Source: Bacteroidales bacterium (GTDB lineage: Bacteria; Bacteroidota; Bacteroidia; Bacteroidales; UBA7960). Taken from it: a stretch of 64,000 bases of DNA. Each line of letters begins with the position of its first letter. The first letter of the stretch is position 1. The stretch lies in assembly GCA_003559855.1 (NCBI GenBank), contig PWJZ01000072.1, positions 1 to 64,000 on the forward strand. Reading direction: 5' to 3'. Shown one piece after another: positions 11,601-23,603 of this stretch. The notes below the pieces were generated by a model that did not search any database, had not been told where the DNA came from, and saw only the letters and a program-made list of their open reading frames with translations. The translations under genes and the position numbers were made by a program.

Positions 11601-12937
11601 CCAAGTCGGTGAAGTGTAGGTGCCCTGTTGAGCAATACGGGATGCCCCTTTAACACGTTTTCCAGAATATCCCAAACAATCGGATCTTTCCTGTCTACGA
11701 TCTTTTTTGCTGACTTTACCGTTTTCACTATACCTCTTTCAAGCATCTTACGTATGATAAAAGGCTTAAAAAGCTCCGAAGCCATGTCTTTTGGTATTCC
11801 ACATTCATGCAATGCTAGTTCAGGGCCAATTACTATAACTGATCTTGCAGAATAATCAACTCTTTTTCCCAGCAGGTTTTGGCGGAACCTTCCCTGCTTT
11901 CCTTTCAAACTATCACTGAGAGATTTGAGCGGTCTGTTGGATTCGGTCTTAACAGCATTTGTTTTCCTGGAATTATCGAACAAAGAGTCTACAGCCTCCT
12001 GCAACATTCGCTTTTCATTTCTCAAAATAACATCGGGAGCTTTAATTTCCATGAGTCTTTTAAGGCGGTTATTGCGAATGATAACCCTGCGATACAGGTC
12101 GTTAAGGTCGCTGGTGGCGAATCTTCCGCCATCCAGAGGCACCAGGGGACGCAATTCGGGCGGGATAACAGGTACGACATCAACGACCATCCACTCCGGT
12201 TTGTTTTCAATCCTGTTTTGAGCATCACGAAAAGCCTCCACAACCTGCAAGCGTTTTAAAGCATCGGCCTTACGCTGCTGTGAAGTTTCGGTATTAGCCT
12301 TGTGCCGCAGATCATATGAAAGCTGATTCAAATCCAACCGTATAAGCAACTCTTTAAGTGCTTCCGCTCCCATTCTGGCTATAAACTTATCCGGATCATC
12401 ATCCTCCAAAAGCTGATTATCTTTTGGCAAGGATTCAAGTACCGTAAAATATTCCTCTTCGGTCAAAAAATCCAGAACATTGAATTCGTCTGATCTGATA
12501 CCGGGATTAACAACAACATACCTTTCATAATATATTACCTGATCAAGCTTTTTCGATGGTAATCCCAGCAAATATCCTATTTTATTGGGTAATGACCGGA
12601 AAAACCATATATGTGCCACCGGTACTACCAGCTTGATATGCCCCATTCTTTCACGTCTGACTTTTTTTTCTGTAACTTCAACCCCACACCTGTCGCACAC
12701 TATTCCTTTATACCTGATCCTCTTATATTTCCCGCAATGACATTCCCAGTCTTTAACCGGTCCGAATATCCTTTCACAGAATAATCCGTCACGTTCCGGC
12801 TTATAGGTCCTGTAGTTGATGGTTTCGGGCTTCAGCACTTCCCCGTATGATCTTTCCAGTATTGACTCAGGAGAAGCCAGGCTAATGGTTATATTTGAAA
12901 AATCACTTTTTACGTTGGTTTCTTTTCTGAAAGCCAT
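8624..12937 (-). CDS. rpoC: DNA-directed RNA polymerase subunit beta'
   Basis: [15 protein letters not shown] catalytic motif, [22 protein letters not shown] zinc finger, [17 protein letters not shown]. Confidence 0.99.
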   Translation of the reverse strand: MAFRKETNVKSDFSNITISLASPESILERSYGEVLKPETINYRTYKPERDGLFCERIFGPVKDWECHCGKYKRIRYKGIVCDRCGVEVTEKKVRRERMGHIKLVVPVAHIWFFRSLPNKIGYLLGLPSKKLDQVIYYERYVVVNPGIRSDEFNVLDFLTEEEYFTVLESLPKDNQLLEDDDPDKFIARMGAEALKELLIRLDLNQLSYDLRHKANTETSQQRKADALKRLQVVEAFRDAQNRIENKPEWMVVDVVPVIPPELRPLVPLDGGRFATSDLNDLYRRVIIRNNRLKRLMEIKAPDVILRNEKRMLQEAVDSLFDNSRKTNAVKTESNRPLKSLSDSLKGKQGRFRQNLLGKRVDYSARSVIVIGPELALHECGIPKDMASELFKPFIIRKMLERGIVKTVKSAKKIVDRKDPIVWDILENVLKGHPVLLNRAPTLHRLGIQAFQPKLIEGKAIQLHPLVCTAFNADFDGDQMAVHVPLGNAAILEAQILMLASHNILNPANGAPISVPSQDMVLGLYYITKPRKSTPELPVKGEGLTFYGPEEVIIAYNEKAVDLHAIIKVKVDVTENGKLVNKIIETTAGRVLFNQIVPKEYGFINQLLTKKSLRDIIGGVLKVTGVKKTAQFLDDIKDMGFNMAFRGGLSFNMGDIIVPEEKQILIDQANEQVNEVRANYSMGFITNNERYNQIIDIWTHTNAKLTKVLIDKTTADKQGFNPVFMMLDSGARGSKEQIRQLSGMRGLMAKPQKAGAKGGEIIENPILSNFKEGLSVLEYFISTHGARKGLADTALKTADAGYLTRRLVDVAQDVIVTEDDCGTLRGLTATALKNNEETVETLYDRILGRVALNDIYHPTTGDLIIQAGEELSEGMSQSIEDSPLEAVEIRSVLTCESKQGVCGKCYGRSLATGHLVQKGESIGVIAAQSIGEPGTQLTLRTFHVGGTASSIATAPKINAKYNGILEIDELRSVKFTNAAGKKYWVVIGRSAELRIVDPKTRMVLTSQNIPYGAFLYFQHGDKVKTGDLICEWDPYNAVIVSEVEGKAVFNYMIEGSTYRTDSDEQTGFYEKVIIDSKDKTKNPSISIVDKAGEVLRTYDMPVGAHVSINDKDDIKPGVIIAKIPRAIGKSGDITGGLPRITELFEARNPSDPAVVSEIDGIVSFGKKIKRGNREVIITSKTGDEKRYLIPLSKQILAQENDYVKAGTPLSDGPVTPADILAIKGPTAVQEYIVNEIQEVYRMQGVKINDKHFEVIVRQMMRKVIIEDPGDTKFLENEVVNKIDFMEENDNIFGKKVVEDQGNSSLKSGQIITARKLRDENSYLKRRDKKLVVARDAKGATARQQLQGITKASLQTKSFISAASFQETTKVLTDAAINAKVDELTGLKENVIVGHQIPAGTGLREYDNIIVGSLEEYNMLMASKQKSETEKNESLKSEK

Positions 12938-13045
12938 AATTTTTGAAATATTATATTTATGTGATAAAATCGAAATTCATATACGGGCAATTTTGCCCCT
13001 GTTTTTTTATTACCGAGATTGGTGTCAAATGATTTGATCATATAA

Positions 13046-16000
13046 TTAATCAAAGGTCAAATTCAGACACAATCCTCTCAGTTCATGCACCAGTACGTTA
13101 AATGATTCCGGCACTCCGGGTACGGGCATATTTTCACCTTTAACAAGTATTTCATAAGCTTTGGCTCTTCCTATGACGTCGTCAGATTTTACCGTAAGTA
13201 TTTCCTGCAACACGTTTGCAGCGCCGAATGCTTCAAGAGCCCAAACTTCCATTTCGCCGAATCTTTGACCGCCAAACTGCGCCTTACCACCCAATGGTTG
13301 TTGTGTTATCAGTGAATACGGGCCTATTGAACGGGCATGCATTTTATCATCTATCATATGCCCGAGTTTCAGCATATATATAATTCCGACTGTTGCCGGT
13401 TGATCAAATCTTTCACCGGTGCCCCCGTCATAAAGATATACTTTGCCATTTTCAGGTAAACCGGCTTCACGGATATATTTGTTTATATCATCAAGTTCCG
13501 CACCGTCAAATATGGGTGTTGAAAATTTTATGCCAAGTTTTTGCCCTGCCCATCCAAGTACGGTTTCATATATCTGCCCCAGGTTCATCCTTGAAGGTAC
13601 ACCAAGCGGGTTGAGAACAATATCAACCGGGGTGCCGTCTTCAAGAAAAGGCATGTCCTCCTGGCGAACTATATTAGCAACAACACCCTTATTACCATGT
13701 CTTCCTGCCATTTTATCCCCTACTTTCAACTTTCTTTTCTTGGCTAAATAAACCTTTGCAAGCTGAACAATACCGGAAGGAAGCTCATCACCGACTATCG
13801 CGGTAAACTTCTTTCTGTTGTGTGTGCCCAGAAAATCCCTGTATTTTATAGTATAATTATGAATCAACTGTTTTATCAACTCATTTTTAGCTTTATCAAC
13901 AGTCCAATTATTGGGGTTAACAGTGGCATAATCGATATTTTGCAGGATTTTCTGATTGAACTTCGTACCCTTGGGCACAACAACCTCCTTGAGTGAATTT
14001 GTAACCCCTTGCGAAGTTTTGCCGCTAACAAGAACGGTAAGTTTATCTATCAGCTTAGATTTATATTCGTTGACCTGTTTATTAAAATCATCATCAAGCT
14101 TTTCAATGATTATTTTCTCTTTTGTTTTTGCTTTTCTATCCTTAATGACCCTCGAAAAAAGTTTTTTATCGATCACCACGCCTTTGGTTGCGGGCGGTGC
14201 TTTGAGCGATGCGTCTTTAACATCGCCGGCTTTGTCGCCAAATATAGCACGCAGCAATTTCTCCTCCGGTGTGGGATCTGTTTCACCTTTGGGAGTTATT
14301 TTTCCGATAAGTATATCTCCTTCATTAACATTAGCGCCTATTCTTATCAATCCATATTCATCGAGGTCTTTAATGGCTTCGGCGCTCACGTTAGGTATAT
14401 CGCTCGTAAGTTCTTCAACACCCCTTTTTGTATCTCTTACATCGAGCGAATACTCCTCGATATGAACAGAAGTGAAAATATCGTCACGTACAATCCTTTC
14501 AGAAACAACTATGGCATCTTCAAAATTATATCCTTTCCACGGCATGAAAGCAACCTTGAGATTTCTTCCGAGCGCCAGTTCGCCGTCACGTGTAGCATAT
14601 CCCTCACAAAGCAACTGTCCTGTTTTTACTTTTTGACCTTTATTTACTATCGGTTTAAAGTTCATACAAGTATTCTGGTTAGTTTTAGCAAATTTTGTAA
14701 GTTTATAAACCTTAACATCGTCATCAAAGCTAACCAGTTTTTCTTCGTCGCTTCTCGAGTAACGAATCACAATTTCTTTTGCATCGACATATTCCACTAT
14801 ACCATCGTTTTCGGCATGCAGCAGCACTCTTGAGTCATTAGCAACTCTTTTTTCCAGCCCTGTTCCTACTATTGGCACTTCCGGGTTAATCAAAGGCACC
14901 GCCTGCCTCATCATATTGCTCCCCATCAGAGCCCTGTTTGCATCATCATGTTCGAGAAACGGTATCAACGATGCAGCAATGGATGCTATCTGGCTTGGAG
15001 AAACATCAATAAGGTCCACTTTTGACGGTTCCGAAATTGGATAATCAGCCATGTATCGAACTTTAATCAATTCGTCTTTAAATTTTCCATCTTTGGTAAA
15101 CTCTACATTTGCCTGACTGATAACTTTATTTTCTTCTTCTTCTGCCGATATATATACCGGTGGTTCATTTAAAGCTACTTTCCCATCTTTAACTTTGTAA
15201 TATGGCGTTTCGATAAACCCCAGATCATTTACTTTAGCATAAACACACAATGAAGAAATCAAGCCGATATTCGGGCCTTCGGGAGTTTCTATGGTACAAA
15301 GTCTTCCATAGTGTGTATAGTGTACGTCGCGTACTTCGAATCCGGCTCTTTCACGCGACAGGCCGCCCGGGCCAAGTGCCGACATACGCCTCTTATGGGT
15401 CAGTTCAGCCAGAGGATTGGTCTGATCCATAAACTGTGAAAGCTGGTTTGTACCAAAAAAAGTATTTATAACCGAAGAAAGGGTTTTTGCATTGATAAGG
15501 TCAATAGGTGCAAAAACTTCATTATCGCGAACATTCATTCGTTCACGTATCGTTCTGGCCATACGGGCCAAGCCAACGCCAAACTGGGTATATAACTGCT
15601 CGCCTACCGTTCTTACACGCCTGTTACTCAAATGATCAATATCATCAACATCTGCCTTCGAATTAACCAGCTCTATCAAGTGCTTCACTATTGAAATAAT
15701 ATCTTCCCTGGTCAGAACCTTAACATCCTTAGGAGTGCTCAGAGCAAGCTTTTTATTAATCCTGTAACGCCCGACATCGCCAAGGTCATAACGCTTGTCG
15801 GAAAAAAACAGCTTTTCAATCATGCTGCGTGCAGTTTCATCATCGGGCGGATCAGTGTTTCTCAACAAACGGTAAATAAATTCAACGGCTTCTTTTTCGG
15901 AATTTGTCGTATCTTTTTGAAGTGTATTGTATATCAGTGCAAAATCACTGACATTAATGCCCTCTTTGTGAAGTATTATAGACTTAATATCAGCTTCCAG

Positions 16001-16858
16001 GATCTGGTCTATGTGGTGTTCTTCTAATACCGTTTCCCTGTCTATGATAACTTCCGTCCTTTCTATAGATACCACCTCTCCGGTATCTTCGTCTACAAAG
16101 TCTTCTACCCACGATCTTAAAACCCTCGCCGCCAGTTTTCTCCCTAAGCATTTTTTCAATGAATTCCTGCTTACTTTAACATCATCGGCAAGGTTAAATA
16201 TTTCAAGGATCTCTTTATCGCTTTCAAAGCCAATTGCACGCAATAATGTAGTAACGGGAAGCTTTTTCTTCCTGTCAATATATGCATACATCACATTATT
16301 GATGTCGGTGGCAAATTCAATCCATGAACCTTTGAAAGGGATAATTCTTGCGCTGTAAAGCTGAGTACCATTTGCATGGACACTTGTTCCGAAAAACACG
16401 CCCGGAGATCTGTGCAGCTGAGATACTACAACTCTCTCAGCACCATTAATTACAAATGTTCCTCTTGGAGTCATATAAGGGATCATGCCCAGGTAAACAT
16501 CCTGAATAATAGTCTCAAAATCTTCATGTTCAGGGTCAGTACAATAAAGCTTAAGTTTTGCCTTAAGTGGCACACTGTATGTAAGCCCCCTTTCAATACA
16601 TTCTTCAATACTATATTTGGGGGGGTCGATAAAATAATCCAGAAATTCCAGAACGAAATTGTTCCTGACATCTGAAATTGGAAAATTTTCACTGAACACT
16701 TTAAACAGACCTTCGTTTTTCCGATTTTCGGGAATTGTTTCCAGCTGGAAAAAATCCTGGAACGACTTAATTTGAACTTCTAGAAAATCGGGATAATCAA
16801 ACTGATAATTCGCTGACGAAAAGTCTATTCTTTCTTTTTTTTCTAAAGTTGCAGCCAA
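13046..16858 (-). CDS. rpoB: DNA-directed RNA polymerase subunit beta
   Basis: [81 protein letters not shown]. Confidence 0.99.
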   Translation of the reverse strand: MAATLEKKERIDFSSANYQFDYPDFLEVQIKSFQDFFQLETIPENRKNEGLFKVFSENFPISDVRNNFVLEFLDYFIDPPKYSIEECIERGLTYSVPLKAKLKLYCTDPEHEDFETIIQDVYLGMIPYMTPRGTFVINGAERVVVSQLHRSPGVFFGTSVHANGTQLYSARIIPFKGSWIEFATDINNVMYAYIDRKKKLPVTTLLRAIGFESDKEILEIFNLADDVKVSRNSLKKCLGRKLAARVLRSWVEDFVDEDTGEVVSIERTEVIIDRETVLEEHHIDQILEADIKSIILHKEGINVSDFALIYNTLQKDTTNSEKEAVEFIYRLLRNTDPPDDETARSMIEKLFFSDKRYDLGDVGRYRINKKLALSTPKDVKVLTREDIISIVKHLIELVNSKADVDDIDHLSNRRVRTVGEQLYTQFGVGLARMARTIRERMNVRDNEVFAPIDLINAKTLSSVINTFFGTNQLSQFMDQTNPLAELTHKRRMSALGPGGLSRERAGFEVRDVHYTHYGRLCTIETPEGPNIGLISSLCVYAKVNDLGFIETPYYKVKDGKVALNEPPVYISAEEEENKVISQANVEFTKDGKFKDELIKVRYMADYPISEPSKVDLIDVSPSQIASIAASLIPFLEHDDANRALMGSNMMRQAVPLINPEVPIVGTGLEKRVANDSRVLLHAENDGIVEYVDAKEIVIRYSRSDEEKLVSFDDDVKVYKLTKFAKTNQNTCMNFKPIVNKGQKVKTGQLLCEGYATRDGELALGRNLKVAFMPWKGYNFEDAIVVSERIVRDDIFTSVHIEEYSLDVRDTKRGVEELTSDIPNVSAEAIKDLDEYGLIRIGANVNEGDILIGKITPKGETDPTPEEKLLRAIFGDKAGDVKDASLKAPPATKGVVIDKKLFSRVIKDRKAKTKEKIIIEKLDDDFNKQVNEYKSKLIDKLTVLVSGKTSQGVTNSLKEVVVPKGTKFNQKILQNIDYATVNPNNWTVDKAKNELIKQLIHNYTIKYRDFLGTHNRKKFTAIVGDELPSGIVQLAKVYLAKKRKLKVGDKMAGRHGNKGVVANIVRQEDMPFLEDGTPVDIVLNPLGVPSRMNLGQIYETVLGWAGQKLGIKFSTPIFDGAELDDINKYIREAGLPENGKVYLYDGGTGERFDQPATVGIIYMLKLGHMIDDKMHARSIGPYSLITQQPLGGKAQFGGQRFGEMEVWALEAFGAANVLQEILTVKSDDVIGRAKAYEILVKGENMPVPGVPESFNVLVHELRGLCLNLTFD

Positions 16859-16993
16859 GGTATATATATTTTGCGGTTAATAAATTAAATTGTTAACTAA
16901 CCAAATACTGAACAAAACAATATCAGATATGACCGGACTCGGGCAAAAGATTTGCGGTTGTAAAAGTTCGGTCTTTTGATCACATCAGCAGAT

Positions 16994-17371
16994 TTACTTT
17001 ATTTCAACTTCTGCACCTGCTTCTTCGAGTTGTTTTTTCAATGACTCTGCTTCGTCTTTAGTTATACCTTCCTTAATAGCTTTAGGTGCTGCATCAACAA
17101 GTTCTTTGGCTTCTTTCAGCCCAAGACTTGTAAGCTCTTTTACAAGCTTAACCACAGCAAGTTTAGCACCGCCGGGGCTTTTGAGAACAACCTCGAATTC
17201 GGTTTTTTCCTCAGCCTGTGCTTCTGCTTCACCACCGGCTGCAGCAACAGCTACAGGAGCAGCCGCTGCCGGCTCTATACCATATTCGTCTTTCAGAATA
17301 TTCGCCAGCTCATTTACCTCTTTAACACTTAGATTAACTAACTGTTCTGCGAAAGATTTCAAATCTGCCAT
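16994..17371 (-). CDS. rplL: 50S ribosomal protein L7/L12
   Basis: [48 protein letters not shown]; operon position. Confidence 0.98.
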   Translation of the reverse strand: MADLKSFAEQLVNLSVKEVNELANILKDEYGIEPAAAAPVAVAAAGGEAEAQAEEKTEFEVVLKSPGGAKLAVVKLVKELTSLGLKEAKELVDAAPKAIKEGITKDEAESLKKQLEEAGAEVEIK

Positions 17372-17435
17372 TTTTGATATTTTTTTAATGATTTTTTAAT
17401 GTACAATACTAAAAATTAACTGTTTATTTAATAAT

Positions 17436-17960
17436 TTATTTTTCCTGTTTTTCAGAAAGCGTTTTAAGGATGCCGGAAAGCTTACCGCCACCCGATTGCA
17501 ATGAAGCAATAACATTCTTTGCCGGCGATTGCAACAATGCCAAAATATCGCCTATAAGTTCATTTTTCGACTTTATATTGATCAAGACATCCAGGTTTTC
17601 CTCACCCAGATAACATACCTGCTCAACAAATGCTCCTTTGAGCAACGGCTTTGAGTTATTTTTGCGAAACTCTTTTATTAATTTGGCAGGCACATTACCT
17701 GTATCAGAAAACATCAGCGATGTGGGCCCTTTCAAAGCATCATATAACGGTTCAAGATCTTTCTCAACCTTTTCCATGGCTTTTTTCAATAAGGTGTTTT
17801 TCACCACATGCATAGAAACATTCTTCTTAAAGCACAATCTTCTGAGCTTATTGACAGTCTCCACATCCAATTCTGAAGTATCTGTAAGATAGAAAACTTC
17901 ACTTGAATTCAGCTTTTCAGCCAAAGTTTCAATTTTTTGATTTTTTTCTTCCCTTTTCAT
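17436..17960 (-). CDS. rplJ: 50S ribosomal protein L10
   Basis: L10 family pattern (MHVVKNTLLKKAM, LKGPTSLMF); operon position between rplA and rplL. Confidence 0.96.
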   Translation of the reverse strand: MKREEKNQKIETLAEKLNSSEVFYLTDTSELDVETVNKLRRLCFKKNVSMHVVKNTLLKKAMEKVEKDLEPLYDALKGPTSLMFSDTGNVPAKLIKEFRKNNSKPLLKGAFVEQVCYLGEENLDVLINIKSKNELIGDILALLQSPAKNVIASLQSGGGKLSGILKTLSEKQEK

Positions 17961-18010
17961 AAAACATCCGCGTCTTTTCTAATATGAACCAATTTGTATA
18001 GTTTAGCTAA

Positions 18011-18706
18011 TTATACAGCAACTGATTTGGTATCCACTCTCACTCCGGGGCTCATAGTACTTGACATATAAACGCTTTTCATGTACGTACCTTTTGCCGA
18101 CGGAGGTTTCATTTTAATGATCGTTTGCAGCAATTCTTTTGCATTCTCAACGAGCTTGTTTTTTTCAAACGATACTTTTCCGATGGAAGCGTGAACAATA
18201 CCATATTTATCAACTTTAAAATCAATTTTACCTGCTTTAACCTCTTTAACGGCTTTTTCTATTTCCATGGTCACTGTTCCCGCTTTCGGGTTTGGCATTA
18301 AACCTCTTGGACCGAGGATTTTCCCAAGCGGCCCTATTTTTGGCATGACGCTTGGCATGGTAATTATAACGTCAACGTCAGTCCAGCCGCCTTTTATTTT
18401 TTCAACGTATTCGTCGAGTCCGACGTAATCCGCACCAGCTTCTTTAGCTTCTTTTTCTTTATCGGGAGTGCACAGCACAAGTACTTTGGTTGTTTTACCG
18501 GTGCCATATGGCAATGTAACCACACCCCTGACCATTTGATTTGCTTTACGCGGATCAACTCCAAGACGGATATCCAGATCCACAGATTCATCAAACCTGG
18601 TAAAATGCATCTTTTTGATTAAATCTGCTGCTTCATTCAATGGATAAACCGCTTTTCTGTCAAACCTGGTTAAAGCTTCTTTTTTATTTTTCGTTAATTT
18701 AGCCAT
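18011..18706 (-). CDS. rplA: 50S ribosomal protein L1
   Basis: [53 protein letters not shown]. Confidence 0.98.
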   Translation of the reverse strand: MAKLTKNKKEALTRFDRKAVYPLNEAADLIKKMHFTRFDESVDLDIRLGVDPRKANQMVRGVVTLPYGTGKTTKVLVLCTPDKEKEAKEAGADYVGLDEYVEKIKGGWTDVDVIITMPSVMPKIGPLGKILGPRGLMPNPKAGTVTMEIEKAVKEVKAGKIDFKVDKYGIVHASIGKVSFEKNKLVENAKELLQTIIKMKPPSAKGTYMKSVYMSSTMSPGVRVDTKSVAV

Positions 18707-18759
18707 TTTCCGATCCGGTTAAAATTTATTTAAAAGATCTTTTACGTATAAAATACCGG

Positions 18760-19197
18760 TTAAAAAGGCGGATTACCTTTCAGTTTCACACCCATGCTTC
18801 TTGCTGTACCAGCTACCATACGCATAGCTGATTCTACGGTAAAGCAATTAAGGTCCGACATTTTATCCTCTGCAATGTTTTTCACCTGGTCCCATGTAAG
18901 TGTTGCAACTTTATTTCGATTAGGTTCGGGAGAGCCCGATTTAATTTTTAATGATTCCATTATCTGTATGGAAACCGGAGGTGATTTAATAATAAATTTA
19001 AACGACTTGTCTTTGAATACCGTGATAATAACAGGTATAATTTTCCCTGGTTTATCTTGTGTTCTGGCGTTAAACTGTTTGCAGAATTCCATAATATTCA
19101 CACCTTTTGCGCCCAATGCAGGCCCTACGGGTGGAGATGGATTTGCCTGTCCGCCTCTTATCTGTAATTTAATTAATCCGCTAACTTCTTTTGCCAT
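18760..19197 (-). CDS. rplK: 50S ribosomal protein L11
   Basis: [37 protein letters not shown]. Confidence 0.98.
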   Translation of the reverse strand: MAKEVSGLIKLQIRGGQANPSPPVGPALGAKGVNIMEFCKQFNARTQDKPGKIIPVIITVFKDKSFKFIIKSPPVSIQIMESLKIKSGSPEPNRNKVATLTWDQVKNIAEDKMSDLNCFTVESAMRMVAGTARSMGVKLKGNPPF

Positions 19198-19271
19198 CTT
19201 AAGATCGTGATTTATAATTTATTTGACAGCCTGTATACACTAATTGAGTTTAAAATTAAATAATTTAACAC

Positions 19272-19817
19272 TTACTCTTTTTCTACCTGCATAAAGCTCA
19301 GCTCCAGCGGCGTTTTTCGTCCAAATATCTTTACCATGACCTTCAGTTTTTTCTTTTCTTCGTTAATTTCTTCTATAACACCTGTAAAGCTGTTGAACGG
19401 GCCATCGGTTACTTTGACCGTTTCGCCGACAATAAAAGGTACGTTGAGTTCCTCATCTTTTTCGGCAAGCTCATCTACTTTGCCAAGTATCCGGTTTACT
19501 TCCGCTGGTCTTAATGGAACGGGTTTGCCGGCAGAGCCCAAAAATCCGAGTACACCCGGAACATTTTTTATTATATGGGGTATTTCACCCACCAATGCAG
19601 CTTCTATAAGTACATAACCGGGAAAATAATTCCTTTCTGCACTGATCTTTTTCCCTTTTCGAATCTGATACACTTTTTCGGTCGGTATGAGTACCTGCGA
19701 AACATACTCCTGCAACCCAAGGCGTTTAACTTCACTTTCTATATATTGTTTAACCTTATTTTCTCCCCCGCTTATTGCCCTGACCACATACCACTTTTTA
19801 ACTTGTTTTTCGCTCAT
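19272..19817 (-). CDS. nusG: Transcription termination/antitermination protein NusG
   Basis: KKWYVVRAISGGENKVKQYIE, NYFPGYVLIEA, KVTDGPFNSFTGVIEEI. Confidence 0.97.
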   Translation of the reverse strand: MSEKQVKKWYVVRAISGGENKVKQYIESEVKRLGLQEYVSQVLIPTEKVYQIRKGKKISAERNYFPGYVLIEAALVGEIPHIIKNVPGVLGFLGSAGKPVPLRPAEVNRILGKVDELAEKDEELNVPFIVGETVKVTDGPFNSFTGVIEEINEEKKKLKVMVKIFGRKTPLELSFMQVEKE

Positions 19818-19910
19818 AAAGCCAAAAAAATTCAGATTTTAGTTTTGTTGTTGAAATTCATGTAATTATATAACAAGCTCATTTAAAGCTTCCTGCCTTT
19901 TTGAGCAATA

Positions 19911-20105
19911 TTAAAGAAACAATTCATAAAACTGCTGCAATATAGAGCTAAAGGATATATCCATCAAATAAACGATCAAAGCGATTATAAGGGAAGCAAT
20001 GGATACAACCGTAACACTGCTTTGCAGGTCGCTCCATGAAGGCCAGGTTACTTTATTTCTGAGCTCATCATAGGTATCAATAAAAAAGGCTTTGATTTTC
20101 TTCAT
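19911..20105 (-). CDS. secE: Preprotein translocase subunit SecE
   Basis: DTYDELRNKVTWPSWSDLQSSVTVVSIASLIIALIVYLMD; between tRNA-Trp and nusG. Confidence 0.95.
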   Translation of the reverse strand: MKKIKAFFIDTYDELRNKVTWPSWSDLQSSVTVVSIASLIIALIVYLMDISFSSILQQFYELFL

Positions 20106-20147
20106 AAATATTTTTTACTACTCTTATATATTATACAGTGTTGTTTG

Positions 20148-20220
20148 CAGGGGTGGAAGGACTCGAACCCTCAACCAACGGTTTTGGAGACCGCTACTCT
20201 ACCAGTTGAGCTACACCCCT
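20148..20220 (-). tRNA. tRNA-Trp (anticodon CCA)
   Basis: AGGGGTG/CACCCCT acceptor stem, loop CTCCAAA, T-arm GGTTCGAGTCC. Confidence 0.95.
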
Positions 20221-20228
20221 GATTAATC

Positions 20229-20258
20229 AGGTGGTATTACAGGATTCTTCCACCACCT
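20229..20258 (-). terminator. Hairpin between tuf and tRNA-Trp (possible terminator/attenuator or processing site)
   Basis: AGGTGGT (20229-20235) / ACCACCT (20252-20258) inverted repeat downstream of the tuf stop; no strong U-tract. Confidence 0.35.
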
Positions 20259-20265
20259 GTCACTA

Positions 20266-21453
20266 TTAATCAATAATTTCGGTTACCTGACCTGCACCTA
20301 CAGTACGGCCTCCTTCACGTATAGCAAAACGCAATCCTTTATCCATTGCCACTTCACTGATAAGCTCAACGGTAACGGTAAGGTTATCGCCGGGCATGAC
20401 CATATCAACGCCATCAGGCAGGAATATTTCACCGGTAACATCGGTAGTTCTGAAAAAGAACTGGGGACGATATTTGCTGTGAAATGGTGTATGACGCCCA
20501 CCTTCTTCTTTTTTCAAAATATAAACTTCGCCCTTGAATTTTGTATGAGGTGTTATCGAATTAGGTGTTGCCACGACCATACCTCTGCTTATGGCTTTTT
20601 TATCGATTCCTCTGAGCAGCAGCCCGACATTATCGCCGGCTTCTCCCCTGTCAAGTATTTTACGGAACATCTCCACTCCGGTAACAACACTTTTAAGTTT
20701 TTCTGCACCCATACCCACAATATCCACAGGGTCGCTTGAATTAATGACTCCGGTTTCTATTCTGCCTGTTGCAACAGTGCCTCGTCCTGTTATGGAAAAC
20801 ACGTCTTCTACGGGCATCAGGAATGGCTTGTCAATATCGCGCTTTGGTATAGGTATCCATTCATCGACAGTTTCCATAAGCTCCACAACTTTTTCAACCC
20901 ATTTTGACTCGTTATTCAGGCCACCCAGCGCCGATCCTCTGATAACAGGAATATTGTCACCGTCAAAGTCGTAAAACGTAAGCAATTCCCTAACTTCCAT
21001 TTCAACAAGGTCCAACAGCTCCTCATCATCAACCAGGTCAACCTTATTCATAAACACTACTATTTGCGGTACGCCTACCTGACGTGCAAGCAATATATGT
21101 TCACGGGTTTGCGGCATGGGTCCGTCGGATGCATCTACCACGAGTATGGCACCATCCATCTGAGCTGCACCGGTAACCATGTTTTTCACATAGTCGGCAT
21201 GTCCCGGGCAATCCACATGCGCATAGTGCCTGTTAGCCGTCTGATATTCTACATGTGAAGAGTTAATAGTAATACCTCTTTCTTTTTCTTCAGGTGCATT
21301 GTCAATGGAGTCGAAGGTTCTGATCTCTGATAAACCTTTTTCAGCCAAGACTTGCGTAATTGCAGCGGTGAGCGTTGTCTTGCCATGATCAACATGTCCA
21401 ATAGTACCAATGTTCACGTGCGGTTTCGTCCTTTCAAATTTTTCTTTTGCCAT
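20266..21453 (-). CDS. tuf: Elongation factor Tu
   Basis: [60 protein letters not shown]. Confidence 0.99.
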   Translation of the reverse strand: MAKEKFERTKPHVNIGTIGHVDHGKTTLTAAITQVLAEKGLSEIRTFDSIDNAPEEKERGITINSSHVEYQTANRHYAHVDCPGHADYVKNMVTGAAQMDGAILVVDASDGPMPQTREHILLARQVGVPQIVVFMNKVDLVDDEELLDLVEMEVRELLTFYDFDGDNIPVIRGSALGGLNNESKWVEKVVELMETVDEWIPIPKRDIDKPFLMPVEDVFSITGRGTVATGRIETGVINSSDPVDIVGMGAEKLKSVVTGVEMFRKILDRGEAGDNVGLLLRGIDKKAISRGMVVATPNSITPHTKFKGEVYILKKEEGGRHTPFHSKYRPQFFFRTTDVTGEIFLPDGVDMVMPGDNLTVTVELISEVAMDKGLRFAIREGGRTVGAGQVTEIID

Positions 21454-21515
21454 AACTAATAAGTGGTTGTTTTTAAATTATTTAAATTAATGGATCTGAA
21501 ACTTTATTGTATACG

Positions 21516-21587
21516 AGCCGATGACGGGAATTGAACCCGTGGCCTCTTCCTTACCAAGGAAACGCTCTACCTCTGAGCTACATCGGC
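21516..21587 (-). tRNA. tRNA-Thr (anticodon GGT)
   Basis: GCCGATG/CATCGGC acceptor, loop TTGGTAA. Confidence 0.93.
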
Positions 21588-21595
21588 AACCTTCG

Positions 21596-21668
21596 AGCGG
21601 AAAACGGGACTCGAACCCGCCACCTACAGCTTGGAAGGCTGTCGCTCTACCAGATGAGCTATTTCCGC
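21596..21668 (-). tRNA. tRNA-Gly (anticodon TCC)
   Basis: GCGGAAA/TTTCCGC acceptor, stem ACAGC/GCTGT with loop CTTCCAA. Confidence 0.93.
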
Positions 21669-21675
21669 TTCACTG

Positions 21676-21757
21676 TGGGGGGAGAAGGATTCGAACCTCC
21701 GAAGGCTAAGCCAACAGATTTACAGTCTGCCCCATTTGACCGCTCTGGAATCCCCCC
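21676..21757 (-). tRNA. tRNA-Tyr (anticodon GTA)
   Basis: Class II tRNA with long variable arm; GGGGGGA/TCCCCCC acceptor, loop CTGTAAA. Confidence 0.93.
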
Positions 21758-21791
21758 GTTAAAAACCGTAAATAGTTGTTTAAAGAACGCG

Positions 21792-21865
21792 AGCCGATGG
21801 AGGGATTCGAACCCCCGACCGGCTGATTACAAATCAGCTGCTCTGGCCAACTGAGCTACATCGGC
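21792..21865 (-). tRNA. tRNA-Thr (anticodon TGT)
   Basis: GCCGATG/CATCGGC acceptor, stem GCTGA/TCAGC with loop TTTGTAA. Confidence 0.93.
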
Positions 21866-22042
21866 AATAATGCCCCGTAATAATAAAACACTACACAAAT
21901 AACAAATATAAATCCTTACCAAAAAGGTTTGCAAATTTACGAAAAAGATTTAAAACCTGCCAAAATAATAATTATTTTTTTTAAGATTATTAATAACAGG
22001 CAAAACATAGCCCTTTTTCTCAAACCCAAAACATTAACATTG

Positions 22043-22342
22043 CTATAAACCTTTGAATTTTTCCTTACGCTTTATCAACTGTTTTCTTAAAGCATCAACC
22101 GCATTATCAACAGCTTCTTCAAAACTTTTTGCCTGCTTTTTTGCAAAAATATCATTGCCGGGCACCATTACTTTAATTTCCACAATTTTGCTCTCATTGT
22201 TGGAGGCTTGTTCAAGCTTAAGCGTAACATCACTTTCCATGACACCATCAAGAAAATTTTGTAATTTCCCGATCTTTTCCCTTATAAAATCTTCAAGTTT
22301 GCTGTCAGCCTTAAAATGCAAAGAACTAATGTTAATATTCAT
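22043..22342 (-). CDS. hpf: Ribosome hibernation promoting factor (HPF/YfiA family)
   Basis: 99 aa; MNINISSLHFKADSKLEDFIREKIGKL...SFEEAVDNAVDALRKQLIKRKEK. Confidence 0.93.
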   Translation of the reverse strand: MNINISSLHFKADSKLEDFIREKIGKLQNFLDGVMESDVTLKLEQASNNESKIVEIKVMVPGNDIFAKKQAKSFEEAVDNAVDALRKQLIKRKEKFKGL

Positions 22343-22359
22343 GTTACATTCCTCCGTAT

Positions 22360-23247
22360 TTAAGCCTTAGGATGGGCTTGTTTGTAGATTTTTTTTAATT
22401 TTTCAACAGTATTATGTGTATAAACCTGTGTTGCCGAAATATTGGCATGTCCGAGAAATTCTTTTATAGAATTCAACTCTGCCCCGTTATTCAACATATG
22501 TGTCGCAAAAGTATGCCTCAATACATGAGGGCTCTTTTTGTCATAAGTGGTAACAAGACTCAAATAATGATACACTACCCTGTAAATAAATTTTGGATAC
22601 GTTCTTTTTCCCTTACCTGTAACAAGCAGATAATCGGCTATTTCGCATGAAAACAGCCTTTCTTTTTTATCAAGATAATCATTCAAAGTTTTTGACAGGG
22701 CAGGAATAAGCGGAATTATCCGCTGCTTGTTTCCTTTACCGGTCACTTTAAGATTGTTGCATCCCGTATCGATATCCGAATGTTTGACAGTGATCAATTC
22801 AGCCAGCCTGATGCCTGTTGAATAAAGCATTTCAAGAATCAACTTGTCTCTTAAGCCATCGAAGTCATCTGAAAAGTCAATATTTTCAAAGAGCATATTC
22901 ATTTCATCCGTATCAAGGTATGATGGCAATGATGTTGCAAACTTAGGAATTGATATTTTTTCAACCGGATTGGATTCCATGCCGGTTTTAATCATAAGAT
23001 AATTAAAAAAAGATTTGAGCGAAGATATCTTTCTTCTGACCGACCGGGCACCGGTACCTTCATCCATGATTGTCACCACCCAACTCCTGATATGCAAGGG
23101 AGCCGCTTCATCGACCCCAACCCCGGGATATACATCATTTAAAAAACCATAAAACTGCAATAAATCAGTTTGGTATGATCTGACTGTATGTGCCGAATAT
23201 CCTTTATTTAAAGCCAAATATTTAAGGAAGCCCTCAATTTTGTTCAT
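22360..23247 (-). CDS. Tyrosine recombinase XerC/XerD family
   Basis: LEMLYSTGIRLAEL, SPHVLRHTFATHMLNNGAELNSIKEFLGHANISATQVYTH (R..HxxR..H..Y). Confidence 0.95.
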   Translation of the reverse strand: MNKIEGFLKYLALNKGYSAHTVRSYQTDLLQFYGFLNDVYPGVGVDEAAPLHIRSWVVTIMDEGTGARSVRRKISSLKSFFNYLMIKTGMESNPVEKISIPKFATSLPSYLDTDEMNMLFENIDFSDDFDGLRDKLILEMLYSTGIRLAELITVKHSDIDTGCNNLKVTGKGNKQRIIPLIPALSKTLNDYLDKKERLFSCEIADYLLVTGKGKRTYPKFIYRVVYHYLSLVTTYDKKSPHVLRHTFATHMLNNGAELNSIKEFLGHANISATQVYTHNTVEKLKKIYKQAHPKA

Positions 23248-23332
23248 ACAAACAAAAAAATTTTGTTAGAGTTAATAAAAACCTCACTAAAATAAAAATA
23301 CTTCCTTAGCAAATCTGCCTAAACCAAAAATA

Positions 23333-23527
23333 TCAAGCTTCTTCCCTGTTTCTCATTTTTTGGATATAAATAGCTTTAAGCTTCTCGTTACGCTTTTTTA
23401 CGGAGGGTTTAGTGTATTTCTGCCTTTCGCGGACTTCCTTCAAAACCCCGGCTTTCTCAAACTTGCGTTTAAGCTTCTTTAATGCGCGGTCTACATTTTC
23501 CCCTTCTTTTATTGGTACAATGATCAT
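23333..23527 (-). CDS. rpsU: 30S ribosomal protein S21
   Basis: MIIVPIKEGENVDRALKKLKRKFEKAGVLKEVRERQKYTKPSVKK. Confidence 0.97.
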   Translation of the reverse strand: MIIVPIKEGENVDRALKKLKRKFEKAGVLKEVRERQKYTKPSVKKRNEKLKAIYIQKMRNREEA

Positions 23528-23603
23528 ATATCCCTCAGAATAAATTTTTAAATATTATTAATTAAATAACAACTGTAAAACCAGGCTTTACAATTTTGGG
23601 GTG

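Noticed and set aside
11879-12259. Plus-strand ORFs opposite rpoC (e.g. 11879-12259, 11925-12221)
   Set aside because: Antisense shadow ORFs inside a highly conserved gene; no recognisable family motif.
13956-14833. Plus-strand ORFs opposite rpoB (169 and 274 aa)
   Set aside because: Overlap conserved rpoB coding sequence entirely; composition typical of antisense translation.
21521-21854. ORFs 21521-21709 and 21531-21854
   Set aside because: They translate through the tRNA cluster (GFEPPKAKPTDLQSAPFDRSG-type 'tRNA proteins'), a known spurious-ORF artefact.
22360-23247. Tyrosine recombinase considered as an integrase of a mobile element next to tRNAs
   Set aside because: Its context (rpsU-xer-hpf-tRNA-tuf) is the normal Bacteroidota housekeeping arrangement; no attachment-site duplication or phage genes seen.
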